Position numbers and translations under genes: made by a program. Shown in pieces: positions 42,784-54,394 of a DNA stretch of 64,000 bases (position 1 is the stretch's first letter; every line of letters starts with the position of its first letter). Below the pieces are notes generated by a model. The model did not search any database. It was given only the letters and a program-made list of their open reading frames with translations, and was not told where the DNA came from. This DNA comes from Cercophora sp. LCS_1 (Eukaryota; Ascomycota; Sordariomycetes; Sordariales; Lasiosphaeriaceae), in assembly GCA_036250225.1 (NCBI GenBank), contig JAPZLL010000003.1, positions 186,001 to 250,000 of the forward strand, given 5' to 3'.

Positions 42784-45700
42784 TCAATTCGGGCCAGGCG
42801 CTGCCTGCTGCTGTGGCGCACCACCCCTTCCACCACGCTGGTTTCCTCGACCTCGCCCCTCACCTCTTCCTCGACCTCCCCGGCCACGACCCCTGCCTCC
42901 TCGCGGAGCATCGAGATTCGACGGAGGCGGCACCGCACTATACTGTGCTGGCGTCGTGTGGGGCACAGAGCCAGGTTGTTGTGGAATCGGGCTGACGCCG
43001 GCCGGCTGGTAGGCGCCTCCCCGTCCACGGCCGTTACCCCTGAATCCGCCTCCTCCACCCTGAGCTTGGCCCTGCCCATTCAATTGTGGTTGCTGGTGAG
43101 GCGAGGGGCGGTAGGCCAAGTTGCCATGCATGGCGCCGCCCCGCTGACCCTGATGCTGACCACGACCACGACCGCGACCGCCGTCGAGTGCACCACGGAA
43201 CGAGCCCTGGAGAGGACCTGGCTGTGGCGCGTCCTGGTACCGTTGGCCATTCATACCGTAGCCGCCGTGGGCGGTCAGAGTAGTGACTGAAGGGGCGATG
43301 GGTTGCCTTGCCATCGTCGCCTTGGAGCCTGCAACAACCTGGCGGTGCGTGAGGTTCAGAATTGTCGTCGCCGCGACCGTCTGACCGCGGAACGGCGGGC
43401 AGCGCTCGCCCAAAGTGGTACCGCTCATGAAAGTGACATCAAACACCACGTCCAACAGCTTGGCCGTGGGCGTTCGGCTGATACCGACAACGGTACCGCG
43501 AAAGGCGATGGGGACTTTGCCCGTCTCCGCGACGTACACCACTCTGTCACCAAGGAAAAACTCCTGGTTGCCGAGGCGGTGTTCGGCATCCTGCGGTCTC
43601 AGAAGCGCGTTTCGGGGCACTCCGGTCAACTTCGTGGACTTCTGGGGGATTTCGCTGAGCTTGAGCCTGTCAGCCTCCTGGGCAAGCTGAGTCACGACAG
43701 TGGAGTCGAGCTGCTCAGCATCGAGAGGAACCCTCTCCAGGTTAGTCGTCTTCAGTGTCTTCAGCCAGGCGCCGATTTCCTTGACGTGGGCTGACGCCAC
43801 TGCCGGATCGGACCAAAGATCCGTTTCGAGGAGCTCGCTGCCCTGAGGGTTCTTCCTGATCTGAGCGAAGAAATCCGCAAACTTGGTCATGTATTCGGCA
43901 ATCAGAACCACTGCTGCCGGGCTAAACTCCCAACCTGTTTGCGACTTGCGCGAGTAGCCAAGCACCTTCTGCTTCTTGCCTTCAAACTTGAGGTTGAGGC
44001 CCAGGTTCACACGAAGATCGCCAATGGTCCGAACATAGAATGCCGAGGTGATCTTGCTGAGCACTAGAGGGTGGAGCCCGAGCTCCTTTGCCACCATATA
44101 AGAAGGCATGTACTGGTTGCCCCTCTGCGCCTCCTGGATGATGCGAATGGCGAAATCGGGTTCCCGCTTCTCCAGGGCCGAAAGCCAGATGACAAGCTTG
44201 CCATTGGCATGGTCAGCAACCTCCAAGGGTCGACCAAACATGAAATCGCCGAGGAAGAAGCCAACGGACTTAACGGGGAATTCTTCCTCAATTGGCAGTG
44301 CGGCTCTTTCGATGAAGCGCTCGTCCTCGTTGACTACTTCGTCCACAATGGTTTGTGAAGCATAGTCTGTTTCCATACCGGGGATGTCACCATACTCCTT
44401 CACCGTAGCTCCCTGGTCTGTTTTCACCAGGCCCTTGAGCATATGGACGTGGACCAGAGAGTCGACTGGGCCGATGACAATACCAAGGCGTTTGCTGTAA
44501 AAGTTCTCGATCCTGTCCGCCTTTCTGTTGAAATCCATGATTTCACGCTCATTGTGGTGACTCTGGATGACCTCGCCGCTGCCATTCTCTGCGAGGGTGT
44601 AGTCGAAAAGCTCGTCAGACACCCGGATAATCTTGGCCTCTTGGAGGAATGGGTATCCCACGAAACAACGCTGTCCAAGCTTGACCTTGGCTGCGTCGAC
44701 TCGAGTGCGCATCTCTGTGCCGAGAAGCGTGACAACCATGCTCTCGTTGCGGCTGTCCTGCTGGAAGACATTGACTCCGTGAAAGCCAAGATTGGCTGTG
44801 TAGGGCAGGGTCGCGAGCGTGGGAAACCCTGCCAAGGCCGATACATTTAGCAACGCGCCATCCGTGAGGCCGTCACGAAAATCCAAGCCCTCTGTTGGAG
44901 GAAGCTCGAAGATGTTTTCCACACATTTACAGTGAGCAATGGGAGGAAAGACATCAACGAGTGGCGACGGGTAGACGAAGTCGAGGTCCTCGGAGTAGGT
45001 AAACTTGAGCGCAACACCAAAGTCATTCCGCGCCTTCTGGTCGTCGGACAGGAGTTCGTTCTTTGGCCCCATAGCAGCCAGGAGGCGCTTCTCGTCAATG
45101 AAGGGAATCTTGACGACGGCTTCCCAGTCCATCTTCTTGCCGTTCATGTCGAGTTCGAAATCCCTCGGGTAGAAGTCGATGATCGGGGACTCTGGATCGG
45201 TCATCAGTGGCCAGTACACGTCGGGCACAATCTTCTTGCTGCGATCCGGCAAGACACCCATGAGCTGCTCATTTGGCTTGAACGGCTGCCCAAGAGTGAA
45301 GCTGAGGTCAGCATTGAGACCCTTCATGACGTCCGAGATCATGGGCGAGTAGTGGTAGCGGTAGAACCAGGGCCATGAGGCGATGCCCCGGTAGTAGTAG
45401 TAGAGCACCCACTGAATACCCTGGATGTAGTTCTCCGTGAGCTGGCAAAGTTCATCCTCCATGTTGTCCTTGTTCCATTCCTCAAACTTGTCAAGATAAT
45501 ACTTGTCTTTCCACTCTTGGAACTTCTCCTTGTACTTCGCCTCCATTGCCGCCTTGGCGTCATCTGCCGTGAGATCGATGACTTGAGCACTGTCATATTT
45601 CCGGACGATTCGAAGGACAGCCGATTGCGCTTCCTCGTCGCCTTCATCCTCCGAGTCACCGACAACGCTGGGAAAAGAGAGAATGAGATGTCGGTGGCCC

Positions 45701-47156
45701 TCGTCGTCTTCCTTGGTCGCCCATGTGAGGTGGGCCGCATCCGCGAGATCCTGGACAAACCCGCGGTCCTCGGCCTTCAACTGCGTTCCCAGATCAAGGG
45801 TATTGGACGTCCTGTTGGTGAGGAACTTTTTGATCTGTCCCTTCCAAAGCGCCTTTTGACCCGTTGTCATGATAACTTTGCCCTTCGACTTAGCCCGTGA
45901 TGATTCCGCCTCCATGTTGTCGACCATCTTTTTTCCCCGCAGCCAGCTAGCATCATCATTTTCGTGCTCGAAGAAGCGGTATTCTTCTTTGGAGAGTTGT
46001 TCCAAAAGCATCCCAAGCCTTTGGACGTTCACCTTGCCACCTTCGTTGACGTAGCCGCCACAGCGAGGTAGGACTTCTTTGTATATCCTGAACATAGTGG
46101 CCAAGGCGCCTTCGTTAATGTGAAGATGCGGTAGATTGGGCAGGAAATCGTTTCCAACGAAGAAGGCCATGAGAATGAAGTCATCAATGACCCGCTCCAT
46201 GTCAAATGGAAATGGCATTGCTCCCTCCTTCTTCAAGTCTTGGAATTCGAGTTCCAGATACTCCCGGACAATGCAAAGATGCATCAGGTAGAAGTTCTGG
46301 CGCTCTAAATCCTTTGACTTGTGCTTGTCCTTGGCACGGCCAAACTGAACCTCCTCACGGAGAAGGCAGAAATGGGGATCGTGGCTGAGCAAACCCAACA
46401 TGATGAGATCGGCGTCAAGCCCGTATAAACAGTGGCGGACGTTGGGGTTGTAGTCAGGCTGAGCGCGAGCATTTCGAATATACTCCATGATCTTGTGCTC
46501 ACCCTCACCCGGGACTTCATGCCCGGACAGGACAATTTCGGGCATCTGCCAGTCTCTGTCTTCAGAGACCTTCTTGTTGATAAAGTATTTCAGCTGTTGG
46601 GACAGCTTGGCCATGAACTCTGTCCCGGGCGTGATGCAGTTGCTGTCGAAAGGTTCCTCCTTTGGCAGCTCCTTGCCATCGCGAACGGCCTTTTCTCTCG
46701 CCTTCTCGGCGTCCAGCGCAGTCCGGAAGCGGCGGGCACGCTGCTGGTTCATCTTTGCGCGAGGCGCCACGCCATCGATAGCCATAAAGAACAGCTGTTT
46801 GGGTTTAATCTTTCCAAACAAATGTTCTATATAGTTGAAGATGGCGATGAACATCTCCTCCTCCGTCATGCGAAAATGTACATCATCGGCGGAGTCCTTG
46901 TGAGTACAGTTGTGAATGATGCCGTTCATGTCCAGCTATGTTCAAGGTCAGCACTGGAATAGGGAAGAGAGGCCCCAGTAGGACAATCATCGCCATCGTA
47001 CGTATAAACAGTCGAACTCAGGGATTCGGTTCTCAGCAATGAGCTGAGAAATGGCAGGATAGCGCTCGGAGAGCCATCTGAAGAACTTGGGAACACTATA
47101 AAGGTCAGCTCAGTCGACTGATAGCAACCAAACAGCGCGCGACCAACATACCCCAT
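42784..47156 (-). CDS. XRN1: 5'-3' exoribonuclease XRN1
   Basis: Three coding exons: 47156-47152 (5 nt, ATGGG), 47095-47002 and 46935-42784, with introns of 56 and 66 nt; total 1416 aa. The spliced start MGVPKFFRWLSERYPAISQL is the universal XRN opening. The catalytic CR1/CR2 blocks are present: LYLDMNGIIHNCTH, FMAIDGVAPRAKMNQQRARR, GEGEHKIMEYIR, CLYGLDADLIMLGL, FFVGNDFLPNLPHLHINEGA and IASWPWFYRYHYSPM. The acidic metal-binding residues are all visible. The middle carries the PAZ/Tudor, KOW and SH3-like domains (SDLW, GDRVVYV, GTVVGI), and the C-terminal 180 residues are Gly/Arg/Gln-rich with RGRG repeats. XRN1 degrades decapped mRNA in the cytoplasm. It diverges from HAT2 across a 0.7-kb promoter region. 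Confidence 0.96.
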
Positions 47157-47873
47157 TGTGCGATGAAGCGCTTAGCGCAAGTTGTGAGAGAGTGTGACCG
47201 TGCTGAGAATGGGGTTGGGAACAACGTGACCTCCTCTATCTTCGTATCCGCAAGCGCGCAAAGACCACAAACTGACGCGATCAGGAATGCGACGGCGAAA
47301 TGCGCTTCTGATTGAGGCGAGTCCTGGCGCTCAAAAAAAACGGCCAGGGTTTGCCAACTTGAAATCGTAAGACAAATAGCAGGTCGAGACGCCAGACAAG
47401 ATGCAGTTTAAACGCAACGTCTAAGGCGGTTCCAGACCTATGCAATAAGCCTTATGGAAATTCGGGCTTGAGTCAAAACGGTGCCCAAAGCATGGCAGTT
47501 CAAGAGGTTTCTTCGGCGGTTGGGTGTTGCGCGGTGACAGTCATTCGGCGAAGGACCGACGTGGGCTGCCCACCTCAGCCCCGCCAAAATGCCCCAGTTG
47601 CGGCTCATGCCCAGACCCCTGTTTGCCCTGCCACCCCCGGTCCGCGCTAACTGTCTATGGAGAGCTCCTGGCAGGCAAATCAATTAAACTCGCGACGCGC
47701 CGCGACGAAAGTTCGTGAATCGGCAGCTTGAACCTTCCACTACGACCGCCAAAAAAAACAAGTAACCGCAAAACTGTTACTCTTGGCCACTTTCCCCCCC
47801 GCACTGCAGACAATACCCTACACCATCAATTTCACTTCAGCAACTGCGCCTCACTGGAACAAAAACATACACG
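47157..47873. promoter_or_regulatory. Divergent promoter between XRN1 and HAT2
   Basis: 717 bp between divergent start codons. It contains short A runs but no clear TATA element or additional gene. Confidence 0.5.
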
Positions 47874-49418
47874 ATGGCGCCCGCAGAGGTTGTCGACGAC
47901 GTTGATGGTACGCCGGCGCGCGCGCTTGCTTCCCCGCGCAAGTAACAAATCACTAATAAGTCCCGCAGTCAATATGGAGGAGCAGGATGACGCCGAACAA
48001 GAGCAGCGTCTGATCAACGAAGGTACATGTCTTCTGTGTGACCCTGGACGCTCTCATGGCTAATCTGCTGCGTTGTAGAGTACAAGATCTGGAAGAAGAA
48101 CAGCCCGTTTCTTTACGACATGTTGCTAAGGTGGGTTTGTCGCTTTATCGTTGCATGTCTAATTTATACTGACGGACCAAAGCACTGCATTGGAGTGGCC
48201 GACATTGACGACGCAGTGGTTCCCCGATGTGAAGGATGTCAAGGATAAGAACAAGACAATCCACAGATTGCTCATCGGAACCCACACGGCTGAAGGCAAG
48301 CCCAACTACCTCCAGATTGCGGAACTCGAAATTCCAAAGGCCACGGCGCCAAACCCTGCCGAGTATGACGAGGAGCGCGGCGAAATTGGGGGCTATGGCA
48401 GCCGAGGAGGAGGAGAGTCGCCTGTCATCACATTCAAGATCACCGAGAAGATCGACCACCCCGGCGAGGTGAACAAAGCGAGATACCAGCCGCAGAACCC
48501 AGACATCATCGCCACACTTGCGGTTGACGGCAGGGTTTTGATCTTCGACCGCACCAAGCACAGCAGCCTTCACCAAACGGGCAAACCTAACCCCCAAATT
48601 GAACTTATCGGTCATAAGGCCGAAGGTTTCGGGCTGGCTTGGAACCCGCACAAGGCCGGCCACCTTGCAACCGGCAGCGAAGACAAGACCGTACTTCTAT
48701 GGTAAGGCTCTTGCCTGCCATTGCTCCGAATGTGTTGCTAATTCTGCACAGGGACCTCAACACATGGGAGGGACCGGGCAAGAGCCTGAAGCCAGCCCGC
48801 AAATTTACACATCACTCGCAGATTGTCAACGACGTCCAGTACCACCCGTTCGTGGAGCCATTTATTGGCACGGTGTCGGACGACCTGACGCTCCAAATTC
48901 TGGACGTTAGGAAACCTGTAAACGACCATGCTGCGGTGGTCGCCGGCAGAGGTCATACGGACGCCATCAATGCGCTTTCTTTCAACCCTCGGTCCGAGTT
49001 TTTGCTCGCCACGGCCTCGGCAGATAAGACTATCGGTGTTTGGGATATGCGCAACCTCAAGCAGAAGATCCACACTCTCGAAGGCCACAACGATGCTGTT
49101 ACTTCTCTTTCTTGGCATCCTACTGAGTCGAGCATTCTTGGAAGCGGTAGCTATGACCGCAGAGTACTTGTTTGGGATCTTAGCAAGGTGGGCGAGGAGC
49201 AAACTCCCGAGGACGCCGAGGATGGCCCTCCGGAGCTGCTCTTCATGCATGGTGGCCACACCAACCATCTGGCTGATTTCAGCTGGAACTTGAACGAGCC
49301 CTGGACCGTGTGCAGTGCTGCTGAAGATAACCTGCTTCAGATCTGGAAGATTGCCGGCTCGATCGTTAATGCCGATGATGCGGACATGCAGATGGAGGAA
49401 GTCGGCACATCCAATTAG
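47874..49418 (+). CDS. HAT2: Histone-binding WD40 protein HAT2 (RbAp48/NPF-like)
   Basis: Five exons, 47874-47907, 47969-48022, 48079-48130, 48183-48701 and 48752-49418 (introns 50-61 nt), give 441 aa. The N-terminal histone H4-binding helix is rebuilt only by splicing: NEEYKIWKKNSPFLYDMLLS followed by TALEWPTLTTQWFPD. WD repeats follow, with GHKAEGFGLAWNP, LLATASADKTIGVWD, HNDAVTSLSWHP, GSGSYDRRVLVWDLS and FSWNLNEPWTVCSAAEDN. Length, helix and seven-bladed propeller fit HAT2, the RbAp46/48 subunit of the type B histone acetyltransferase; the Neurospora orthologue NPF also serves CAF-1 and PRC2. The frame continues for 69 codons beyond the TAG stop at 49416 with acidic, protein-like composition. 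Confidence 0.93.
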
Positions 49419-50482
49419 AAATCGGGCCAGAAGAAACGGGTTTTGTCACAGAGGCGAGAGGTCACTGAAGAGTCGGAAGAAGGCAGCGTGGTGGAGGCGA
49501 GTGAGGATGATATCCCACTGTACGATCAATACGAGCGGATTCGGATTTCTTCTATTGAGGAAGTTTGGCAGAAGAATACCTTGAGGCAACGCCAAACAAG
49601 AAGCCAGAAATCGTCGAAGCAGCTGTAGAACCAGCTGTAGATACGTGCATCTGTCTGTATCAGACGTTGTAGGTCAGGATAGGTAGCACAGCTTAGCAGG
49701 CATCTGAACGATATGAACCATCAGCCCATCCATGATTGCCCAGGATGGGTCAAGTACGGATTTGAAAAGATGCAGGTAGCCCTCCAAGTTGCTGACAAAA
49801 TAAACGAGCCTCCGAAACGTCGTGACGCCCCTTTTCACTCATCGAGGCGTCAAAGAAAACAAACCAGAGGTCTTCGATCATAAGTTGGGCCCTAAATACT
49901 GTTTTGAAGACCTCGAGTCTTTTGATCCAGGCACTTCTGTAGGAGACAACTGGGTTGAACCAGCTCAAGCGCCAACAACCGCATTATATGGCTCGTTTTT
50001 TTCTGTCACACACACTTGCCTTCGCTCTGGGAATGGAATTTCCATCCAATCCAATCTCCTTCCTGGTGGGTCTTCTGGTGACCGTTGCACGTGGCTATTC
50101 ACCATTGTGTTGAGAGCTCCTTCCGATTGTCGTGCGCAGCCTATTTGTGCTGCCTCCTCCTATTGTTGCGGGACCCATTTGGCGGATATTACCTTGCCTT
50201 ACTATTGTTCTCTCTATTGAAGCACAACTACCGAGAACAATAGGAAACATCGTCCAAAATGCTGTCAGTTGTAGGCCTTGCATGTACTAAACCCAACTTC
50301 GGAATCTTTCTGTTTCTTTCTTTCTCCTCTTCTCTCCATGGCCTGGTCAAGTTGGTTCTTCTGCCCAAGTTTACCTCACATCTCAGTAACACTCCATCAC
50401 GCGCCTCCCACGGCCCGGGGCTTGATTCCTAACCTTCGTTATTACAACAAAGCCAACATCAATGCCATTGTGAACTGCCACA
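49419..50482. other. Intergenic between HAT2 and the F-box-like gene
   Basis: The first 210 nt form an in-frame open continuation of HAT2. The right end has a pyrimidine-rich tract (about 50306-50337) typical of fungal promoters, about 150 nt before the next start codon. No other gene seen. Confidence 0.45.
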
Positions 50483-53272
50483 ATGTCTGGTCTGCCCCGG
50501 CAAGTCTCCAACCCCATCCCGGGGTTGTCCAACCTCAACATGGGAGATGACGATTATATTGACGAAGACCCGGTCGGGGACGAGGAAATGGCGGACGACG
50601 AGGGCGACAACGAGTCCGAGGATGAGGATGAACATGAAAGCGACAGCTACGAGGAGGACGAAGATGTCTATGGTGATGATAATGACGATGATGATGCTGC
50701 TGTCACCCCAACTCAGGTAGCCGAAAACCAACGTCTGTACAACGCGACGGTGGCAGCTCGTCAAGCAGCCAGTCAAGCAGCCGTCCAAGGCCGTGGCATG
50801 GAGCCTTATGTGCAGGCCACTGTCAGCTCCTTGAACAACAACTTCTTGAGTGCTCTCGCCTCGTCCGCACCTCACCTCGATCCATCTGCCCCTCAGTTCC
50901 TCCCTCATAAAGTCTACACGCCCTTCCGCCGTCCGGCCAAAGACGTCGGCCGAGAGCTGACTCACCATGTGCCCGAGTTCAGTGAGGAAGAGGAAGAAAA
51001 GTGGCAGCGGAAGTTCGAACTCACGGTCAAAAAGTTTCTTGGGGGAATGGCCGAGTCCATACCGTCTCATATGTTGGTCCAGCTACACAACGTCGCCTAC
51101 GACCACTGCCGACGCATCCTCGCCGCGGACAAAAGGTTCAACGAGTTATACCCCCGGCCCTATCTCAATCAAGCTCTCAAGCAGCAGGGCCCCAAGTTCA
51201 ACCTCATTGCCTCCCTCGCCACTTCGACCGACCTCCTTGTCAACGTCTGCCACTTTCTGCCCCCGCGCGACATCGTCAAGCTCTATAGCGTTAGCCGCGA
51301 CTTCCACAACGCGGTCAATGCTCACATGCAGTCCTGCGTCGTCCAATGGGTTGCACGGCGAGCTCCCAACGCTGGCAAAATGTTCCTCGCACCTGCTTAC
51401 TTCCATAAATACTCCATTCCCGACCCTATGGGTCGCATCCGGGATCTAGCAGCCCACGACATGGGCCATATCACCCACCCAGAGCGACCGCTACCTGGCC
51501 CCATCACCAAGACCGAGGTACGTCGAGTCCCCGGACTCCGGTGGATGCAGCTGTGCATCTCACGCGAGAGAATGGTCCGCGACATCATAGCCACGCTCGC
51601 TCGATGGGGCCACCGATTGCTTCCGGGGAGTCAAGGAACGCTCGTCAAGATGTGGCTGGTCTTTGACTGTTCAACGACGAAAGGACGATGGTCGTTTATC
51701 CAAAACCCCGATTTCTTCACCGACGAGGACCTTATCCGCTTTCAGCTGTTTGTCATCAAACTCATGCTGCTGTTCAACGACCCCGTGCTTGGTCCTGGAA
51801 ATGACGTCCTGGCACATCTGATGCTTGGTCAAAGGAACTGGATGCATCTCTGGGAGCTACTCAGGAGAAAGTCCTACAGGAGCAAGGTTGAGTTGATAAA
51901 GCTCAAGATACGATATGATGTAGGCCCGTCACCACGGCAGGTTAACAAGGGCATACCGGTGATGGAAGTGCCGCTCCATGAGATGGGTATAATGCATTTT
52001 GAGGGGTGGGGCGTCGGGGTCGCGCACTTGGCCCGTCCAGATGAGTTGATCATCTGTGAGTCGATCATTCGTGGACTGGGGTTGGACCAGTTTGTGCTGG
52101 AGATGATGCGGTATGGGCACGTCGATCTCCAGACCGGCGCAACGCTAACTCCGTCGCTCGAGGAGTTGTATATGAGTGACGATGACCTCCCGCTAGCTGA
52201 AAACTGGGAGCCCCTCCGGAACGCTGCCATCCACAAAGGCTGTGGCAACGTGCCATTTGAGAGGGGCCAGTGGTTGCCCAAGCACGCAAGAAAAGCAAGA
52301 TGGAACTCGTTGACAAGAGAGGAGAAAGACATGATACTGGACGAGGAAGATAAGGAGGTCGAGACGGAGTGGCAAAGGGACAATGACACCAGCGAGTTCT
52401 TTCACTGGCGAGAGCGGTTGGCCGATGCGGCCAAACCAGTCAGGAGAGGAGGTACGGGCGCCTATCTCCGGACGAGGACGCCCTACTGGGAGGAGGTCTA
52501 CGGCGAGAAAGAACATGAGCAGCTCGAACCAGAGCAGGGGATGGAACTTGCCATTGTCGAGGAGGACAGAGACATGGAGGGTGTCGACGACGATGACGAT
52601 GAGGAAGAAGAAGAAGAAGAAGAAGAAGAAGAAGAGGAAGAGGAGGAGGAGGAGGAGGAGGAGGAGGAGGAGGAGGAGGAGGAGGAAGAAGATGACGGTG
52701 AAGTGTACCTCGACTATCTCAGTGACGAGAGTGACTCGAGCGAGACAAGGGTACCGGATATCGAAGGCAGTAGCACTGACTTAGTTGTAGCATCATCGCC
52801 TCCTCGCTACCCGCTTGAACACATTTATGGTCAGTCGAGTCTCCTAGCTTACCATCAAGATAGAACTAACACCAGTGCAGAGAGCGGGCACCAGCCCGTC
52901 GACACCCCCGATCCAGCCATCAAATACCGGTCGGAGGCAGATGATGGCGAAGTGAACTACAAAGGCGACGGTCAACACTCAGAACCCGACATGTCCAGAC
53001 TTACACCGCACAAACTCCCACCTGGTCAACACAAGACCCTTGATGACTACCTCCTGTCTCTGGCTGATGGGGAGGAGGACGGCGATGACGACGATGATCC
53101 GGAATTCGACTGGGATGCTCATTTGGCCGTGATGAAGGACGAAATGAAGAGGCGACGTGGCAGCAGCATCGACCATGTGCTCGAGAACAACTACGCACCG
53201 GAGCGAGAGGATTGGGAGGATGGCGAGGACGAACGAATTGCCATGCTACGAGACTACTTCAAGGCGTACTAA
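50483..53272 (+). CDS. Large acidic F-box-like protein with poly-Glu tract
   Basis: Open frame of 929 aa. Residues 20-75 are acidic and low complexity. A central folded part includes an F-box-like helix set (STDLLVNVCHFLPPRDIVKL, followed by YSVSRDFHNAVN, about residues 250-285), then a conserved-looking alpha-rich domain to about residue 690 (VKMWLVFDCSTTKGRWSFIQ, NPDFFTDEDLIRFQLFVIKL, WMHLWELLRRKSYRSKVEL). At 52601-52690 thirty consecutive Glu codons (GAA/GAG) form a pure tract flanked by Asp runs. The end again is acidic, with TLDDYLLSLADGEEDGDDD. A candidate 51-nt intron (52830-52880, GTCAGT donor, ACTAAC branch, GCAG acceptor) is stop-free and in frame; removal gives 912 aa. F-box proteins are SCF ubiquitin-ligase adaptors, but the match here is weak and the substrate unknown. 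Conserved fungal protein of unknown role is the safe reading. Confidence 0.82.
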   Translation: MSGLPRQVSNPIPGLSNLNMGDDDYIDEDPVGDEEMADDEGDNESEDEDEHESDSYEEDEDVYGDDNDDDDAAVTPTQVAENQRLYNATVAARQAASQAAVQGRGMEPYVQATVSSLNNNFLSALASSAPHLDPSAPQFLPHKVYTPFRRPAKDVGRELTHHVPEFSEEEEEKWQRKFELTVKKFLGGMAESIPSHMLVQLHNVAYDHCRRILAADKRFNELYPRPYLNQALKQQGPKFNLIASLATSTDLLVNVCHFLPPRDIVKLYSVSRDFHNAVNAHMQSCVVQWVARRAPNAGKMFLAPAYFHKYSIPDPMGRIRDLAAHDMGHITHPERPLPGPITKTEVRRVPGLRWMQLCISRERMVRDIIATLARWGHRLLPGSQGTLVKMWLVFDCSTTKGRWSFIQNPDFFTDEDLIRFQLFVIKLMLLFNDPVLGPGNDVLAHLMLGQRNWMHLWELLRRKSYRSKVELIKLKIRYDVGPSPRQVNKGIPVMEVPLHEMGIMHFEGWGVGVAHLARPDELIICESIIRGLGLDQFVLEMMRYGHVDLQTGATLTPSLEELYMSDDDLPLAENWEPLRNAAIHKGCGNVPFERGQWLPKHARKARWNSLTREEKDMILDEEDKEVETEWQRDNDTSEFFHWRERLADAAKPVRRGGTGAYLRTRTPYWEEVYGEKEHEQLEPEQGMELAIVEEDRDMEGVDDDDDEEEEEEEEEEEEEEEEEEEEEEEEEEEEEEDDGEVYLDYLSDESDSSETRVPDIEGSSTDLVVASSPPRYPLEHIYGQSSLLAYHQDRTNTSAESGHQPVDTPDPAIKYRSEADDGEVNYKGDGQHSEPDMSRLTPHKLPPGQHKTLDDYLLSLADGEEDGDDDDDPEFDWDAHLAVMKDEMKRRRGSSIDHVLENNYAPEREDWEDGEDERIAMLRDYFKAY
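52601..52690 (+). repeat. GAA/GAG trinucleotide tract encoding 30 Glu
   Basis: Ninety bases of uninterrupted GAR codons in the frame of the F-box-like gene, with mixed GAA and GAG blocks. Length polymorphism by slippage is expected. Confidence 0.95.
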
Positions 53273-54394
53273 GCACCTGAAGTCATCCGCTGGGTTTGTT
53301 CGTGTGTTTTCTCCACTGCTAGCTCGCCTTGCGACGTAGCACTCGGAATACAACAGAGATAGAGAAAGACATAGAGGTAGACAAAGGCAGAGCAGTAGCA
53401 ATCTCATCTCGTGTCAACAGCCGTGAAGGGACATCGTAAAGTCAAGACCGCTTTTGGAGACAATCTATGATACAGGCGGTAATGTGTAATTTGTATCGCC
53501 CGGCTGGCGCGGATATTAAACCAAGCGAGCTGAGATACCTAGCAGCTCCAGTGTCAGTTGGGGTTTCCGCTTTGTGAACCGTCGAGGCGTGTAACTCTGA
53601 AAGAGCCCAATCTTCAAAAAGGAGAGTTCAAATAAAAGTCAACGTCCCACCCGTCCAATCCCGGCCAACACCCCTTCGCCTCCTCAGTCCCCTTGTACTC
53701 CCGGCCAACCTGCCTTTTTTTGAACAGACGAATATGATGTGCATGACAAGACTTGTTCAAAGAAGGAAACAACAAGTTCAGACAAAACGCAAAAAAAGAC
53801 AACAAGGCGCGAATGAAATCAAGGATTAGCGTCAAATACGCGGGAATCGAAAGGCCGGGGAAACCCTTGCACCACCCTCCTCGCTCCTCGCTATGCACGC
53901 CATCAGCACCAACTACCAACCCCAGCCATGCCTCTCCCAAGCAAACCCAATTTGTCGCCGGGGCCGGATCCTTCGAGATAGAAAACAGCCGTCTCCCAGG
54001 CGATGAAGGATGACATCCGGTCCGCTTCCCGTACCAAACAGCCAAGATACAATGTTGGTCGAAAAACTCCGCCATGAGGATTCCCTTGAGGAAAGGGATG
54101 TTCTTTTTTCTTGCCGTCCGTCCGTTTGCAATTTTGCCCGCTTCCCGTTGCCTCCATCCACCACAAAATCCGAATGACCCGCTGCCATAGTTGTCCCATG
54201 TGCCCCGCCGAACCCTGTGAAAACAATTGTTGTACGACCAGAAGTTGCTGCCAAGGCCTAAATGATCTCTATTTCCGTTCCCAAACCCCCCCAACAAATA
54301 TAGCCACATGTGAAAGAATTGACCGAAGTTGATAGACTGTACCCAGAGACCATGATCCGCGTGGGATGATGAAGCCCCCGTAGATGGCGACAAA
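53273..54394. other. Convergent 3' region between the F-box-like gene and NRP1-like gene
   Basis: About 1.1 kb. A long minus-strand frame (53614-54630) partly overlaps the NRP1-like last exon in another frame and is not protein-like. No RNA gene seen. Confidence 0.4.

Noticed and set aside
52383..52784. Poly-Lys/Arg frame over the GAR repeat
   Set aside because: It is simply another frame of the poly-Glu codon tract.
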